NCBI GenBank assembly: GCA_025330725.1
Contig: JAIWND010000077.1
Span: forward strand, 1-48,073
Length of the DNA stretch: 48,073 nucleotides
Direction: 5' to 3'
Source of the DNA: Chlamydoabsidia padenii
Lineage: Eukaryota > Mucoromycota > Mucoromycetes > Mucorales > Cunninghamellaceae
Each line of letters opens with the position of its first letter. The stretch's first letter is position 1. Positions 10,764 to 22,982 of this stretch are shown in pieces. A model generated the notes under the pieces. The model saw only the letters and a program-made list of their open reading frames with translations, was not told the origin of the DNA and searched no databases. The translations under genes and the position numbers were made by a program.

Positions 10764-11849
10764 AGTGGAGTAGTTAGATAAAATTAAGTCAAGTTATTTA
10801 TTGTATAAAACTTGAAGGGTATTTATATTAGTAAGAAGGAGATAATGTATAAAAGGATAAAAAGGAGAATACGAATAAAAAGTAAGTAAACTAATGGGCT
10901 GATGGGAAATATCAATAAAAATAGAGTAGGGTAATGTTTAAAGCATACTGACTAAATGGAGAAGAGGGAAGAGAGAGAGAGAATTGGTGAATTGGTGGCG
11001 GCATTAAATACAGGGACAAAGTTTGAAGACCAGTCGGAAGGGACCACTACGTGCGAGTGCATTTTTGAAATCCCGCCGTTTCTCAAATTGCTCCTTTTTT
11101 TTTATTTTTTTAAAAAGAACTCCCTTTTACACAAACCTCCCCTTTAAACAACCCCCCTTCAAGAACCTGTGCTTGACAGACAAGTTGTCCCCTGCACTCA
11201 TTCCTATTGCTGGCCATGATTACAAGATGGATTAATTAACACAGAAAAGTAATCAATAAATCAGCTAATGGCTGTATATATGAAAAACCTGTTTTCTGGT
11301 GGATGTAATCTCATGGCTTCTTCCCTCTTATTGTGATTCTGGTCATAAAGGTAAGTCAATGCATCTTGAATGATACTCTGCCAGTTACTGTTTTATACTC
11401 TAACTAAATTGTTAATTATATACACTAGATTTATGTTCCCTCTTTGCCTCTGATATGTGAAGTCTCCTGTTGGTAATCAAATGGATAAGTTGGCAGATTT
11501 TGCGAGGCGGCTACCTTTGTGTAGAATAGCGGCTTGGCCTAGCCTTGTCGCCGTGGCAGGACGTAGGCGACATCGTGTTCTGTTCCAAACCTGGATCTGC
11601 TAGCGAATGGGTTGTGCTGGTAAAGCGGGATGTCTGGTATGTTGAAGCATTAGTGTGGATCTACCTATTCTCGGGCATGTTGCACTAGCCACCAGTTACG
11701 GCGCTCCATTTGATTCATGGGGATGGAGCATGATGTGTAATGTTTACGGGTACTTTATTGTAAGTAATGAAAAAAACAAAACAAGACAAGACCATGATAT
11801 TAATCACACTTCTTGCTCTTATTGCAGCTTTATCTTGTTTTATGTATTG
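10764..11849. other. Spacer between two transposon relics
   Basis: AT-rich upstream flank of the FAR1-OTU relic to about 10960, then mixed sequence. A TTTTTGAAATCCCGCC element lies at 11062-11077. From 11480 the base composition is less AT-rich. A possible intron (GTAAGT donor near 11760, TTGCAG acceptor at 11827) precedes the Gag relic. No domain is recognised. Confidence 0.45.
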
Positions 11850-12211
11850 TGACAAGGAACGACGTGAATGACAAGATCTTCTGCGACACCTACTTGGAAC
11901 GGCGACCACTGACTACATTTCCAACTTTTGCAACGGAAGCACAGCAATGGATGGCAAGGTACGATTCGCTGGCGGAATTCTTTGGCTACACTCATGTGGA
12001 AATGGTGGAAGAACTACAAGCTGCGTTGGAAGGGCAATCTTTTAGTTGGTATACTCGGTTACAACATACTATCAAGAGGCATGGTGACACTGAAAAGCAA
12101 ATATTTACAGCAATATAATGAAGACTCAAATCCTGTTATGGCGGCTGTTGACGAACTCAAGTTAATCAAGCTCGAAAAAATGACAACTGGTGAACTCGCT
12201 TCTTTTGTATT
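11850..12211 (+). pseudogene. LTR-retrotransposon Gag fragment, frameshifted
   Basis: Plus-strand relic resembling the Retrotrans_gag domain of Ty3/gypsy-type elements. Frame 1 reads FATEAQQWMARYDSLAEFFG, then MVEELQAALEGQSFSWYTRL; the pattern of W at the front, an (A/L)-L-E-G block and a S-W-Y is typical of Gag. After about 12085 the similarity continues in another frame with LKSKYLQQYNED and DELKLIKLEKMTTGELASF, so a single-base indel has broken it. No zinc knuckle, protease, reverse transcriptase or LTR is recognised nearby. A domesticated Gag gene is unlikely because of the frameshift. Confidence 0.7.
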
Positions 12212-13541
12212 ATTACAGTCGTGTTTATTATATTGTCATATTGTGTTGATTATTATCCCTTATCTACCCATAGACCATCTATTATAAATATCTATATAAT
12301 CTTATTAAATAAAACCACTTATTATATACACTACCCTTTACTGTCTTAATAACTTGACAGGACTAATGAACTTTTGACGTACAGCTAATTACCCAATTAC
12401 ATTATATGGTTTTTTGCTGGACTTCTCATTCCCATATATGGATTTGAAAGGGGGTGGTATTTTAATAAATATGTACAATAAGCTTGATGCATTTACATGT
12501 CTTCACTCCACCTGCATGCCTTGATTTTATCTATTACGATAAAAAAAATCCACGATTTATCTTGTAAATCGTATACAATACATGATTGCAGTGAAATCCA
12601 CATTTATGCAAACTTCGAATCCTGACAGAAAGAATGATATATAAGGATTGAAAGAGAGAAGGGTGGCTTTCCTATAAGTAGGTCTTTGAATTGGAATTCC
12701 GTGTACCGCTGTCTTCCATTCATGCATTTCACCGATTTGATGGATGGAGGATTGCCAGGCGCACGGAGTTTTGCCGTTCGGCGTTTGAAAATGAAGTTTC
12801 CTTTCGTCTAGGAAGAAAAGGTAAAAGTCATCACAAGCCTGAACATACTGACACAAGGGTCTTGGAGCTTGGTTTTGGCGGTAACTTGAGGTGGAAATAT
12901 AATATAGTGCCATATCGCCACTTTAATCATTAGCATCCGTTGACAATGAAGCGAGTAGTGCTCTTCCGAAATTTCGTGCGTCTAGCATTTCCCTGGAGTG
13001 AGTGGCTCCGCAAAGAGGGGGGCACGGGAGAAGCTGGGTAGAGAGAGACGTTCACAAAACAGAGTAGGGCAAGTACCTCCGGGTTGACTACAAAATTTAG
13101 AAATCTGCTCTCTCTCCCAATAGATGAGTACTACACGTCTCAAGTGTTCTCTGGTTGTGGCATCCGGAATCTTGTGAATATGCCAACGGATGGAACTTAT
13201 CCCATGCATTCAGTATTAGTTTGCCATAGCTGTCATACTGTCTAGCAAGGGGATGTAAATACTGCCCGGAATATTCGTGCTATCTTCATGAACATTGTTA
13301 TGCACGGAATACGACCGGCAGCTTTGACACCCCATCCGCATCAGTGAAATGCGTGAGGACTAAGAGGTAAGTCAATGATAATGCTTGTCCTTTATTTTTT
13401 TTTTATTCGCCGACATACTTGTCGAACATCAATCGTGCGCATAGCCATAATCTTAATCAATGCATCAATTATTATCTTTATTCAAAAAAGTGATACCATT
13501 TATATATACACTAGTCTACTATAACATAAATAGCTAAAAGT
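12212..13541. other. Intergenic region without recognised gene
   Basis: The AT-rich part to 12600 contains polyadenylation-like AATAAA. Several open frames of 60-120 codons exist (for example minus 12913-12557 and minus 13209-12982) but have no domain, no convincing start context and no splice-supported extension. The 12930-13370 part is compositionally more balanced and could be a further decayed element. Confidence 0.4.
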
Positions 13542-15743
13542 CTACCTATCCATGGACCAAGTTTTAACCACACCATTTTCTTGACTATTGGATAAAAGAG
13601 ATCGTCGACGCTTGTTGGCTTGCATCACATGGTCAAAGTCATTGGGAAGGGTTAAAGCATCATTCGGTTCAATTCTTGTGTCACCATCAATCGAGTCAAT
13701 GTCGTTTTGACAGACCGAGCGCAGGGTTTTCCGGAAGGCCTTTTGGATAGCTTGTATCTTGGTAGGGTTTCTCGTGTAGATTCGAATCACCACTTCTTGG
13801 AATTGTGTTGGAATCATATACGAGACATGATGTTTAGGAATAGTAAACGATTCTACATCCCCCCCAAGAAAAACATCATCAGTATACAAAGCAGCCTATA
13901 TCATTTCACTCAGTTTTTTATTTTTTTTTTTGTTTCTTACCTTCGTCGTTAAATTTGGAGAAGAATCGAATAGAATCCACGGGATTTTGATCATGCATTG
14001 CATAATTGATTTTCCCTTTAGAAACAATCACATCATTCATATTCAAACCATCATTGTCGCATTGATGAGAGATAATATCTTGTGCAGTGATAACGTCGGT
14101 GGTGATCTTGTCGACCATGCTGGGAGGTACCAAGAATTCATCCACGAATTTGTAAAGTTGTCGAGTCCTTAATCGTTTCATGATCGCCCGAGCTTCGGCC
14201 AGTTCGCTGGATTTGGATCGTTCAATAACCCGCAAAATGTCGTCCGTCAAGTTGAGAAAGTCTTCTGGAGTTTCCACCGCCTTGGAAATGCCCAAATGTG
14301 AATCTACCATTAGTGATAACAAAAAATGTTTGATATTAGTAATAATAATAATAAAAAAGATTCATATACATGCTCCTTCTTACCAGCAGCCAGCAAAGCA
14401 TCAGTGATCATCAGTTCAATTGCTTTACCCACGCGATGAGTATAGATTCGTTTAAACAAGCTATACCGAGTATGGAACATCTCGTACAAGTTATACACCT
14501 CCTACAGATTCAGACAGGTTAAAACAGTTAATAACAATGTATAAAAAGTATGTATCTAGTTCATATTTACCTTGTGATGATAGCAGATTTCATTGTCCAC
14601 CACCCGACTGTAGAGCAGTAATCGTTTGGCATCATAAGAGCTTCTTAATCCAAGGTTTTGAGCATCACGTTCGATATAGTCGAATTTGTCCACATCCACA
14701 CTGTTCTTCTTGTTGGCGACGATATCAAATAAGAATCTACGATCATCATATTTACTAGATAAGAGAAGTGATTAGTCCAATTCATTCAACAGGTGATTCT
14801 TTTTTTTTTTTTTTTTTTTACTACCTTTTTGAGCGAGGGGCACCAGCTATCAGATCCTTGATTAAGTTTGTTTGTTGAGAGTCAATGTCAATGTTATTGT
14901 CGTCAATCAAGTATTCCAACATCATCTCCGAAGCCTGTTCATGTGACCAACCATCGAGTCCCGTCCTACATTAATACGAGGTATAATCAATATACATATA
15001 CATTAGTAAAGAAGACATCATTTTACCTTGATTTGGGCATAAATTCATTGTCAAATATATGACTGAATGGTCCATGACCTAAATCATGACATAGCCTAAA
15101 AACAATCCATTAGATTTCAAATAATTAATCATTAGATCTTTCTAGTGTTCCTATTTACCCAGCCAATTTGACACATCGGACTTCTTCTTCTGTGATATCC
15201 AATTCAGGTTGTTCTTTTGCAAATCGTTCAATCAATGTTCCTGCCAAGTGAGACACACCTAAATACATAAACAAACAAAAAAAGAAGGATTAATACTATT
15301 GATGCCAGTCGATGTTTATTTCCCTTCAAACCATCATTTTTTTGTTCTTACCAATCGAATGTTCAAAGCGGTTATGGCTTCCACCGGGAAATACAAAGTA
15401 AGCAGATCCTAACTAGAGAAATAGAATAAGAGGGGAGATTCGTTTACTTTAAAATAGTAAACCTACTCTGTGTTTTTATTTCATTACCTGTTTCAAATCT
15501 CGAAGACGTTGGAATTGGACCGTATCAATAAAGGCAACTGTACATTCATCCAAACAAATATGACCCTATATCAATGTATATTAGTTAGTAAAGGTGTAAA
15601 GTCTTTATATTTTTCAAAGTATCCAAGCAACTTACATGAATAGGATCGTTAATGACCTTGTGGCCATCATGGAGTGATTTTGCTGTTGCTGTATTCTTCA
15701 AAGCTACCGAGATTTCGTAAGGTGTGATAATACTATTGTCCAT
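13542..15743 (-). CDS. SAMHD1-like HD-domain dNTP triphosphohydrolase
   Basis: Hydrolyses dNTPs to deoxynucleosides and triphosphate, limiting the dNTP pool (family knowledge). Ten exons on the minus strand: 15743-15636, 15565-15488, 15412-15352, 15258-15159, 15095-15027, 14965-14825, 14754-14571, 14501-14384, 14303-13941 and 13852-13542; 510 aa. The metal-binding HD set is intact: H80 in RFEHSIGVSH, H119-D120 in [13 protein letters not shown], and D211 in DKFDYIERD. The N-terminal DPIHGHI and the YGGSHNR-equivalent [12 protein letters not shown] also match the family. There is no SAM domain, unlike the animal enzyme. The last intron uses the acceptor at 13853, because the nearer TAG at 13896 would break the frame. 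The gene diverges from AIP1 with 664 bp between starts. Confidence 0.95.
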
Positions 15744-15880
15744 TATCTGTAGCTAGTCGAAGTAAAAAGAGAGCCTTGAGAGGTGAGATCGATTATTTTT
15801 TTTCAAAGAGAAGAAAAGAAGGATGGGATCTTTTTCAAAAACAAAAAAAAAAAAAAAAAAAAAAGTAGTTTTATCTTCTC

Positions 15881-15895
15881 AATTGAAATCCCGAC
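15881..15895 (-). promoter_or_regulatory. AAATCCCG element upstream of the SAMHD1-like gene
   Basis: AATTGAAATCCCGAC on the plus strand, 138 bp upstream of the SAMHD1-like ATG. Same core as the elements near other genes here; function inferred. Confidence 0.4.
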
Positions 15896-16283
15896 ACGGC
15901 CCACACTATCAGAGTGAAAGTACACTTGATGCATGGTCCCGATGATAATGTCAAGATAAACTGGATTCTCTTGAAAAACTTGTAATAATACTTTATCTCA
16001 ACCTTATCTATGATACATTGGGAAAACTTTTCTCGGAATTATCTTCCACCTTGTCGTCTCTTGAACCCAGTCATGCAAACTACTATTTTTAAAGTTCATT
16101 ATATTTAGTCTACACAATAGGATTCTATATAAGTTGATGTACTCTACCAAATGTGGCTCTTGTGTTTTATATAAACAAATACAAGATAACAAGGGTATAC
16201 CTGTGATCATTGGTTTTTTCTTTTTTTTTTTTTGTTGTGTTCGTTTGCTGATTACAGTTTATGTATGCTGTCATCGTTTACTG

Positions 16284-16298
16284 TTTTTCAAATCCCGC
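16284..16298 (+). promoter_or_regulatory. TTTCAAATCCCGC element, distal copy at AIP1
   Basis: TTTTTCAAATCCCGC, 110 bp upstream of the AIP1 ATG. It is followed 12 nt later by a second, nearly identical copy in the same orientation. Confidence 0.45.
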
Positions 16299-16310
16299 AA
16301 CTGTAACTAA

Positions 16311-16324
16311 ATTTCAAATCCCGC
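16311..16324 (+). promoter_or_regulatory. TTTCAAATCCCGC element, proximal copy at AIP1
   Basis: ATTTCAAATCCCGC, 84 bp upstream of the AIP1 ATG. The centre-to-centre spacing to the distal copy is about 27 bp, close to 2.5 helical turns. Confidence 0.45.
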
Positions 16325-16407
16325 TATTCCTGAAAAAGTTCAAGTGCGGGAATCCTACGTGTGCGTAGTAATTACTCTTCTTCTTTCTTTTCATCATCTC
16401 TTTCTCA

Positions 16408-18811
16408 ATGTCTTTTACTAAAAGTAAGTAAAAAGGGGGAAGAACATGAACTAATGTTCTACTAATTGAAATTTTTTTTATTATATAGAATATACATTTG
16501 CACCTAATCCTCAAACCAACCGCGGGGAAGCCATCAAACTGGGCACCGATCCTAAAGGCAAAAACTTCTTATATACCAATGGCAAGTCCGTCTTTATTCG
16601 TGACATTCAAGTAAGTTTTTTTTTTTTTAAAAAAATAATAATAATAATAATACAAACAACAGAAAAAGACAATACCATACTCAACTGTGATTCCTTCCTC
16701 CCTCTCTCTTTGTTTTTTGTATAGAATCCTACTTTGGCAACTGAATACGTTGGTCACGTTCATCAAGCGACTGTGGCCAAGTATAGTCCCAGTGGCTACT
16801 ACATTGCATCAGGAGGTAACTAAAAATAGAAAAAGAAGAAGAAGGATATGGGCAAAGATTAACCTTGGTTTAATCACATATAGATACTCATGGTAATGTG
16901 CGTATCTGGGACACGGTGAACGAAGAACACCTTTTGAAGAATGAAATTCGACCTATCTCTGGCAAAATCTCAGACGTGGCGTGGGATTGTGAAAGCAAAC
17001 GATTGATCGCAGTAGGTGTAGGCAAAGAACGGTAAGTAGAAAAAGGGGCGGGAAAAAAAAAAGAAGACAAGACATACTAAACTACTACTTCTAATAGATT
17101 TGGCCATGCGTTTTTGTTTGACACACTATCCTCGGTGGGTGAAATCACTGGTCATTCAAAAACCATCAACAGTGTCAGCATTCGTCAACAGCGCCCCTTC
17201 CGTGCAGTAACCGCCTCGGACGATATGACACTAGCCTTCTCTCATGGTGTGCCTTTCAAGTATAATAAAACCATTCGTGATCATACACGTTTTGTCAATG
17301 CAGTGGAATTCTCTCCTAATGGTGATCATTTTGTCAGTGCCGGTGCGGATGGCAAGGTAAGAAAGCCAGTTATAACTCTCTCTCTCTCTCTCTCTCTTAT
17401 TAATCATTATTAATCATTAAACTTTTATCTTTGGTGGGGATATAATACTAGATCTTTTTATACGATGGCAAGACTGGCGATAAGGTGGACGAATTGACTT
17501 GCTCGGATGGTCATTCTGGTGGTATCTTTTCTGTGGCCTGGTCTCCTGATAGCACCCAGCTCTTATCCTCCTCTGCAGATACAACTGCCAAGATCTGGGA
17601 TATCTCTGCCAAGAAAGTGGTCAAGTAAGTATATATAAATATATACCTCATTATCCTTACTAATCATCAATTCTCTATTTCTATAGTACATTCGAATTGG
17701 GCACATCTGCCATTGATGGTCAACAAGTAGGTAATCTCTGGCAAGGCGATTGGTTGATTAGTACATCGTTATCGGGCGAATTCAACTACTTGGACAAGAA
17801 CAGTGGCAAGGTATCCCGACAAGTGGATGGTCATAGCAAAGCAATCACCGCATTGACAGTATCGACGACAAACAACGACACTACACTCTGGACAGGCTCT
17901 TATGATGGTCGCGTGTATGGGTGGAAATATGATGGTGATCAAACCAAAGCAGCACCGGTTCAAGGGGATGGACATGCAAATCAAATCACCTCTTTGGCCG
18001 CCTCTTCTTCGTCCTTCTTCTCGGCCGGCATGGATGATACGGTGCGCAAGGCAAAGGACAACAGTTATCAACTGAACGGCTCTACTGGTGCTCTTCCTCG
18101 ATCTTTGGCGGTATCGGCTGATGGATCTCTGGTGTCGGTGGCCACAGCTGATCATTTACAATTCTATGATGGTGATGCTTTGAAAAAACTGGATCGACAG
18201 GATACAGATGTGTTGGGTTTTAAACCTTCCGTGGTGGATCTCAAGGGTAAAGATCAAGTGTTTGTGGGTGGCAGTGAAGTAAGTGACAACGAAAGGGAAA
18301 AAAAGAAAAAAAGGGATGAAGAATGTAACAAGGGAGTAATGGTTTTACTTTATGGCGGATATAGGATAACAAGGTCCGTGTGTATCAACGTAAAGACGAC
18401 GGCACATTGACACTGACGCCTGTTGAATTCAACAAAAATGGTGGCCATATTACAGCCTTGGCGGTCCATCCAAACGAAAATCTGGTGGCAGTGGGTGATA
18501 GTCTGGGCAAGATCTACGTGTATGACACTCAAGAAGGCAAGGCGGTGATTCAAAATTGGGTTTTCCATTCTGGTCGTATCACGGGTTTACGTTGGTCTCC
18601 TTGTGGTGTCTATTTGGTCAGTGGCTCTCTCGATACAAACGTATATGTCTGGAATCGTGAAAAACCCTTCAAGAAGGTGGCAATCAAGAATGCGCATGTT
18701 GATGCCGTCAATGGCGTAGCATTCTTGCCTGATGATGGCGATGCACTGACAGTGGCTAGTGTGGGTCAAGATGCTGCCATTCGTATTTACTCTGTAGCTA
18801 AACCCCAGTAG
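16408..18811 (+). CDS. AIP1: Actin-interacting protein 1 (AIP1/WDR1), WD40 protein
   Basis: Cofactor of cofilin in actin filament disassembly; a cytoplasmic double seven-bladed beta-propeller. Eight exons: 16408-16423, 16489-16610, 16725-16815, 16884-17031, 17098-17356, 17452-17624, 17687-18278 and 18365-18811; 615 aa, the family length. It starts [20 protein letters not shown], matching the conserved AIP1 N-terminus, with a first exon of only 16 nt. WD repeats run throughout ([74 protein letters not shown]) to the end RIYSVAKPQ. All intron junctions keep frame. Two AAATCCCGC elements lie 84-124 bp upstream of the start. The 3' end faces the STE20-type kinase gene. Confidence 0.97.
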
Positions 18812-19633
18812 ATTAGATGTTATTTAGTATAGGATGTTTATTTAAATAAAAGAAATGATGATGTTTATTTGTTTTAACTTTTTGGTGGGATACAATGTGG
18901 ATAAGGAGATGGGATAACAAGTACAAATACAGGTTTTGGTTTTTATTACACCACTAGCCCCCCCCCCAAAAAAAATGACAGTATTTCATCCATTATGCTT
19001 TCGGACATGTGTCCTTGCTTTTATTGATGTAGGGGATGAAGATCATTCTTTTCCCATATGTGAAACACCCTAATGGTAAGGCTAGGGTAAGCGGGTTTTG
19101 AATTTTATGAAAATCATGCAGAGGTCCTTCCGCTTTGGGTTGCAATCTTGAAATCATCCTAGTCATTTTAGTGACCCCCAATACTGTATTCCTTTGTTTG
19201 ACTGACTTTTTGGATGTTTGGAGTGACAATCAATGGGATATATATACTACCCGGATTCAATCGAAAGGGTTTTCACAACAATATGTAATAATATCATTAT
19301 CTACTGAAGAATAAAAGACGAGTGGTTCACAATCATGGTTTTTATGATGAGGACAAAGAAGGTTTTTATTGTTGTTGGTATAGTCATTACATTATAAAAA
19401 AAAAGGAGTATATAGACATTAAGTTCAAACAAGATTAAAAAAGTAAATATACATAAAAGGGCTAAACTAATTTCGATCAAAGTAAAAAACAAAATTAGAG
19501 TTTTATAGGAAGATAAAGCTTTTATACGATTACCTTAATTTGGGATTGATAACAATATTGATACTCTTTGCGCACTGCATAAAGTATCCACATGATTTTA
19601 AACACCGCTATTTTTATAATTGATCCCTGCCTG
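18812..19633. other. Convergent 3' spacer
   Basis: Region between the 3' ends of AIP1 (plus) and the kinase gene (minus). An AATAAA-like signal occurs shortly after the AIP1 stop (about 18845). The rest is AT-rich with C and A homopolymers. No gene is seen. Confidence 0.6.
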
Positions 19634-20075
19634 TTATTCAAAGACGTCCTGGACGAGATGCGCCAGATCAGATTTGACAGCACATTTCAGGAATCCCTGA
19701 GAGATAAATTTTTTAAGACTCTATATATGTGTAGGTATCAAAGTGGCCCCCCCCCCAAAAAAAAAAGAAGATGAGTTAGAAAGTAGATGGAGGTTATTGT
19801 AGTGGGTTTACCTTGAGTACGTCCTTGGCCATCGGACGACGATCACCATTTTCATCCAACATCCATTCCAAGAAAAGATGCAAAGCACTAGAAGGTGTGC
19901 TGAATTGGAAAGTAGGTTGTTTCCCATACAAGATTTCGTGATAAATGTCGTCTGTGTTTTCCAGGTAGTAAAGAGGTGGCACGCGATCCATCATTTCAAT
20001 CATAGTGATCCCTAATGACCATACATCTACATTAGCCGTATATGGTGTCCCCGTAATCACTTGAGGAGCCATCCA

Positions 20076-20139
<64 letters not shown>

Positions 20140-21283
20140 GCTTGAGTATGTTCTGTCATGACCCCACTTTGTTGTTTTCATTTACCTTTGCCGTTCCCAA
20201 GTTGGCAGTGTTTTGGATCGAGAGTGGTGTAGCAAGACCGAAATCGGCTAGTTTAACTTGACCTTGAGCCCCAAGCAAGATATTTTCGCACTTGACATCA
20301 CGATGCATGTAACCTTTGGAGTGAAGATAAACCAAACCTTGGAGACATTCATGGGCAATCAGGATCATGGTAGGTTCATCCAGGCCAACAGTTGTATTGT
20401 ATAATAGACCAAATACCGAGCATGACATCAACTCCATCGCCATCCACAAATGATCTTCGTATAGACAGGCAGCTTGTAAATGTATTAGATTATCATGTTC
20501 CAAGCAACCCATGATTCGTAATTCCCGTAAGACATAACTGTGATGATGAGTGTCGTGATCTTCAATAAAGCAACGTTTGATAGCCACGGTTTGATTTTGA
20601 CGAGTACCTTCGACTGCCCGGATCACAGCTCCGTTCGCCCTGTCAAACCATTAATAATAATAGTTAGTATCCTTTTGATGATGGTGATTATATATATATA
20701 TATGAGAGTACTTACCCACTTCCTACTTGTTCAGTGCCAGTATAATGGACTTTGGGATTGACATTCAAGATCTTGTTACGAGGTAGGACTTTTCGTAATT
20801 TGGCATCGAATACAGCATGTGGTTTGGGTGCTTGAGATCGTCGGAGTGGTGGCAAGGGGAAATGATCCGGTGTTTTGCCCACATTTACCCATCGTGGCTA
20901 TGTAAGAGTGAATATAGGAATTTAGTATTCAAATAATCATGTCAAGATAGACCTAAGTTTACCTTGTTTGTGTGATTGGAGTTTGATTTCTTGGGTGGTT
21001 CAGGGCGACGAGGGGTAGGCTTTTCTTGTTGCTGTTGCTGTTTCCAGTTCTCTTGAATTATATCAGGCATCTTCCAGCATCCCGGAACACGCCATGGTGT
21101 CTTGATGGGTTTCTTGGTTGGTGAATTGGTATTGGTAGTAGTCCTTGTCGTTTTCTTGGTTGGTGCATCAGTAGTGACGGTGGTGGCAGACGATAATCGT
21201 CGTGGAGTAGATTGATGTGTTGTTTTTGGTGATTGTGATTGTGAAGGTGGAGTTAGAAGGTTGAATGAAGTACGAGTCGACAT
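19634..21283 (-). CDS. STE20/PAK-type serine/threonine kinase
   Basis: Five exons on the minus strand: 21283-20963, 20897-20716, 20639-20186, 20075-19812 and 19696-19634; 427 aa. The N-terminal 150 residues are Thr/Ser/Pro/Lys-rich with a Gln5 run; no CRIB motif is evident. Kinase landmarks: glycine loop GSGANGAV from about residue 166, VAIK lysine K189, alpha-C E207, catalytic HRDVKCEN at 280-287, DFG at 300-302, and GTAKWMAPQ at 316-324. The last exon codes GFLKCAVKSDLAHLVQDVFE, the typical PAK/STE20 C-terminal extension; this exon would be missed if translation were run into the intron after KDVLK. The APE motif is APQ. A 60-nt T tract on the coding strand abuts the acceptor before exon 4. 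Family assignment is secure; the exact paralogue is not. Confidence 0.93.
20078..20137. repeat. 60-nt poly-A (poly-T on gene strand) in kinase intron 3
   Basis: Homopolymer forming the whole polypyrimidine tract directly before the TAG acceptor of exon 4 of the STE20-type kinase gene. Confidence 0.9.
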
Positions 21284-22288
21284 GGCAACAAAAGTATTTC
21301 TTGAGTAAGGTTAAAAACAAAAGGTTTACCAAAATATAAAGGTATCAAGTTGGGATATAAAAAAGAAGAAGAAACAAAGAAACAAAAAGATCAGAATAAA
21401 AAAAAAGAAATCATCTTCTGAAAAGGGCGGCAAACGAATTTAGTGCGACCAGTAGACCCACTTACGCCAAATGATCAAAAAAAGGAAATCGGTTACACAG
21501 CATGTTTTTATACGAGAGAGATAAAATACAATGAAAAAGGACATTGAAAAGACGTAAAAAAAAATAAAAAAATAAAATAAAAAGAGTATCAAGGGGTTTC
21601 AAACGACCTTGATGACAGGCTTCAAGGAAAAAAGGGGAAGGGGTTCATTGATGTATGTGATTCCTTGAAAAGAACCAGGTCCATTTGATGATTTCGGAAG
21701 AGAGTAGACTAGTTCCGGGTGGTGGAGAAAGTTGTCACAGGTTTCAAGTCATCATGAATTTTTCATTACTTTGGTGGATCAAAGTGTCGGTGTGATATAA
21801 CTATGCATTCTTGTTTCTTTTTTCCCCTAAATAGGATGCCTTTTAATGAGGTAAAGAACGATAATGGATAAAGTTTCAAATGTCAAAGCTGGCGGGCTTT
21901 TAAATACACTTTCCTCAATGATGAACAAAACGATCTTTTGCCTCCCCCCTCTTGGATTATCCTCACTAAAAGAAAGCTCTGTGAGTTTACCATGTGTTAA
22001 TACTCTTGATGGTAAACAAAACATGATTGGTTTATTATTGTGTGCTCCCCTGAAAACCAAGTAATATCTTTTATTTTTTATTTTTATAAAGTCTAGAAGA
22101 TAGAAGTGCTTGTACCCCATTCAATTCAAATACCGATATCCCTCTTATTGAATCCCCGCCATAGAAGGGTATCATAATCATGCAAACATTCCTTGTAATG
22201 ATCCAACAAAGTCTACACGCCACTTTTTATTATGAATCCATACCAATACATAACCATTATATTCTATTCTAATTACTATCTACTATTA
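21284..22288. other. Spacer between kinase gene and SETD9-like gene
   Basis: No gene is recognised. The part next to 21284 is the kinase promoter and leader, rich in short A runs (21359-21412, 21556-21586). The part near 22288 is the 3' flank of the SETD9-like gene. The open frames at 21827-22120 and 21864-22064 overlap on opposite strands and show no domain. A GAATCCCCGCC element occurs at about 22149-22159. Confidence 0.5.
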
Positions 22289-22940
22289 CTAAAATACATC
22301 CATATAAGTAGAGAAGAGTTCTTCATTTTCGATTTCTCGGATGGCCACCAAAGCGACGATTCTTGTAGTGGTGGTAAAAGGATCGGTCTGGCCATAATAA
22401 CTGTTCGGTATCCATTGTCGTAAGCACCGAGGAAAGTCCTTAGGAATGTCGATTTCTTGGTAATAAACTACAATAAAGATTATGATGAGGATCGTAAATG
22501 ATTTGCATAGATGATATTACCATTTGCGGGGTATTCATAGGTACCATTATTGACGAATTGTCCAATAGCCAGGGGGTTTCTGAGGGAAAACAAAAAGAAA
22601 GACATATCAATTAGTATCATCATTATCAAGTTACCTTCATCCTTGTACTTGCCTTGGCTTGTCGGTCATCCAGGTAAGATCACTTGATTGAGTTGCACCT
22701 GGCCAATTTTCCCGGTGGAAGACAGATCGATAGATATACCCTGATAAACCTACATATTAAGTTATAGATAAAGTTACTGTCCTTGTTGTTTATAGCCTCC
22801 CCCCCCTTTTTTTTTTTTTTTCATCCTCTTACCAGTAGTCTTGCCATCGATATAGATTCCATCATAACATTTTAATATGTATTGGTTAGCCAAGCTGACA
22901 AAAAGTAAAGGTTCATGAGGCATATACACCGTACCTACAT

Positions 22941-22982
<42 letters not shown>

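Larger units (their letters stand above)
15744..16407. other. Divergent promoter region between SAMHD1-like gene and AIP1
   Basis: Shared upstream region. It contains a poly-A run near 15843-15864 and three AAATCCCG elements, one near the SAMHD1-like start and two near the AIP1 start, which are listed separately. No coding sequence is seen. Confidence 0.6.

Noticed and set aside
12557..13209. Minus-strand frames of 75-118 codons in the 12.5-13.2 kb spacer
   Set aside because: No domain, no splice-supported extension, opposite-strand frames of similar length; left as unassigned spacer.
13853..13895. Alternative start of the last SAMHD1-like exon at the TAG of 13896
   Set aside because: It would put the conserved [13 protein letters not shown] segment out of frame; the acceptor at 13853 keeps the family alignment and the frame.
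19794..19811. Kinase ending at the TAA of 19794
   Set aside because: That reading runs through a GTAAAC donor; a downstream exon (19696-19634) restores the conserved STE20/PAK C-terminal tail.
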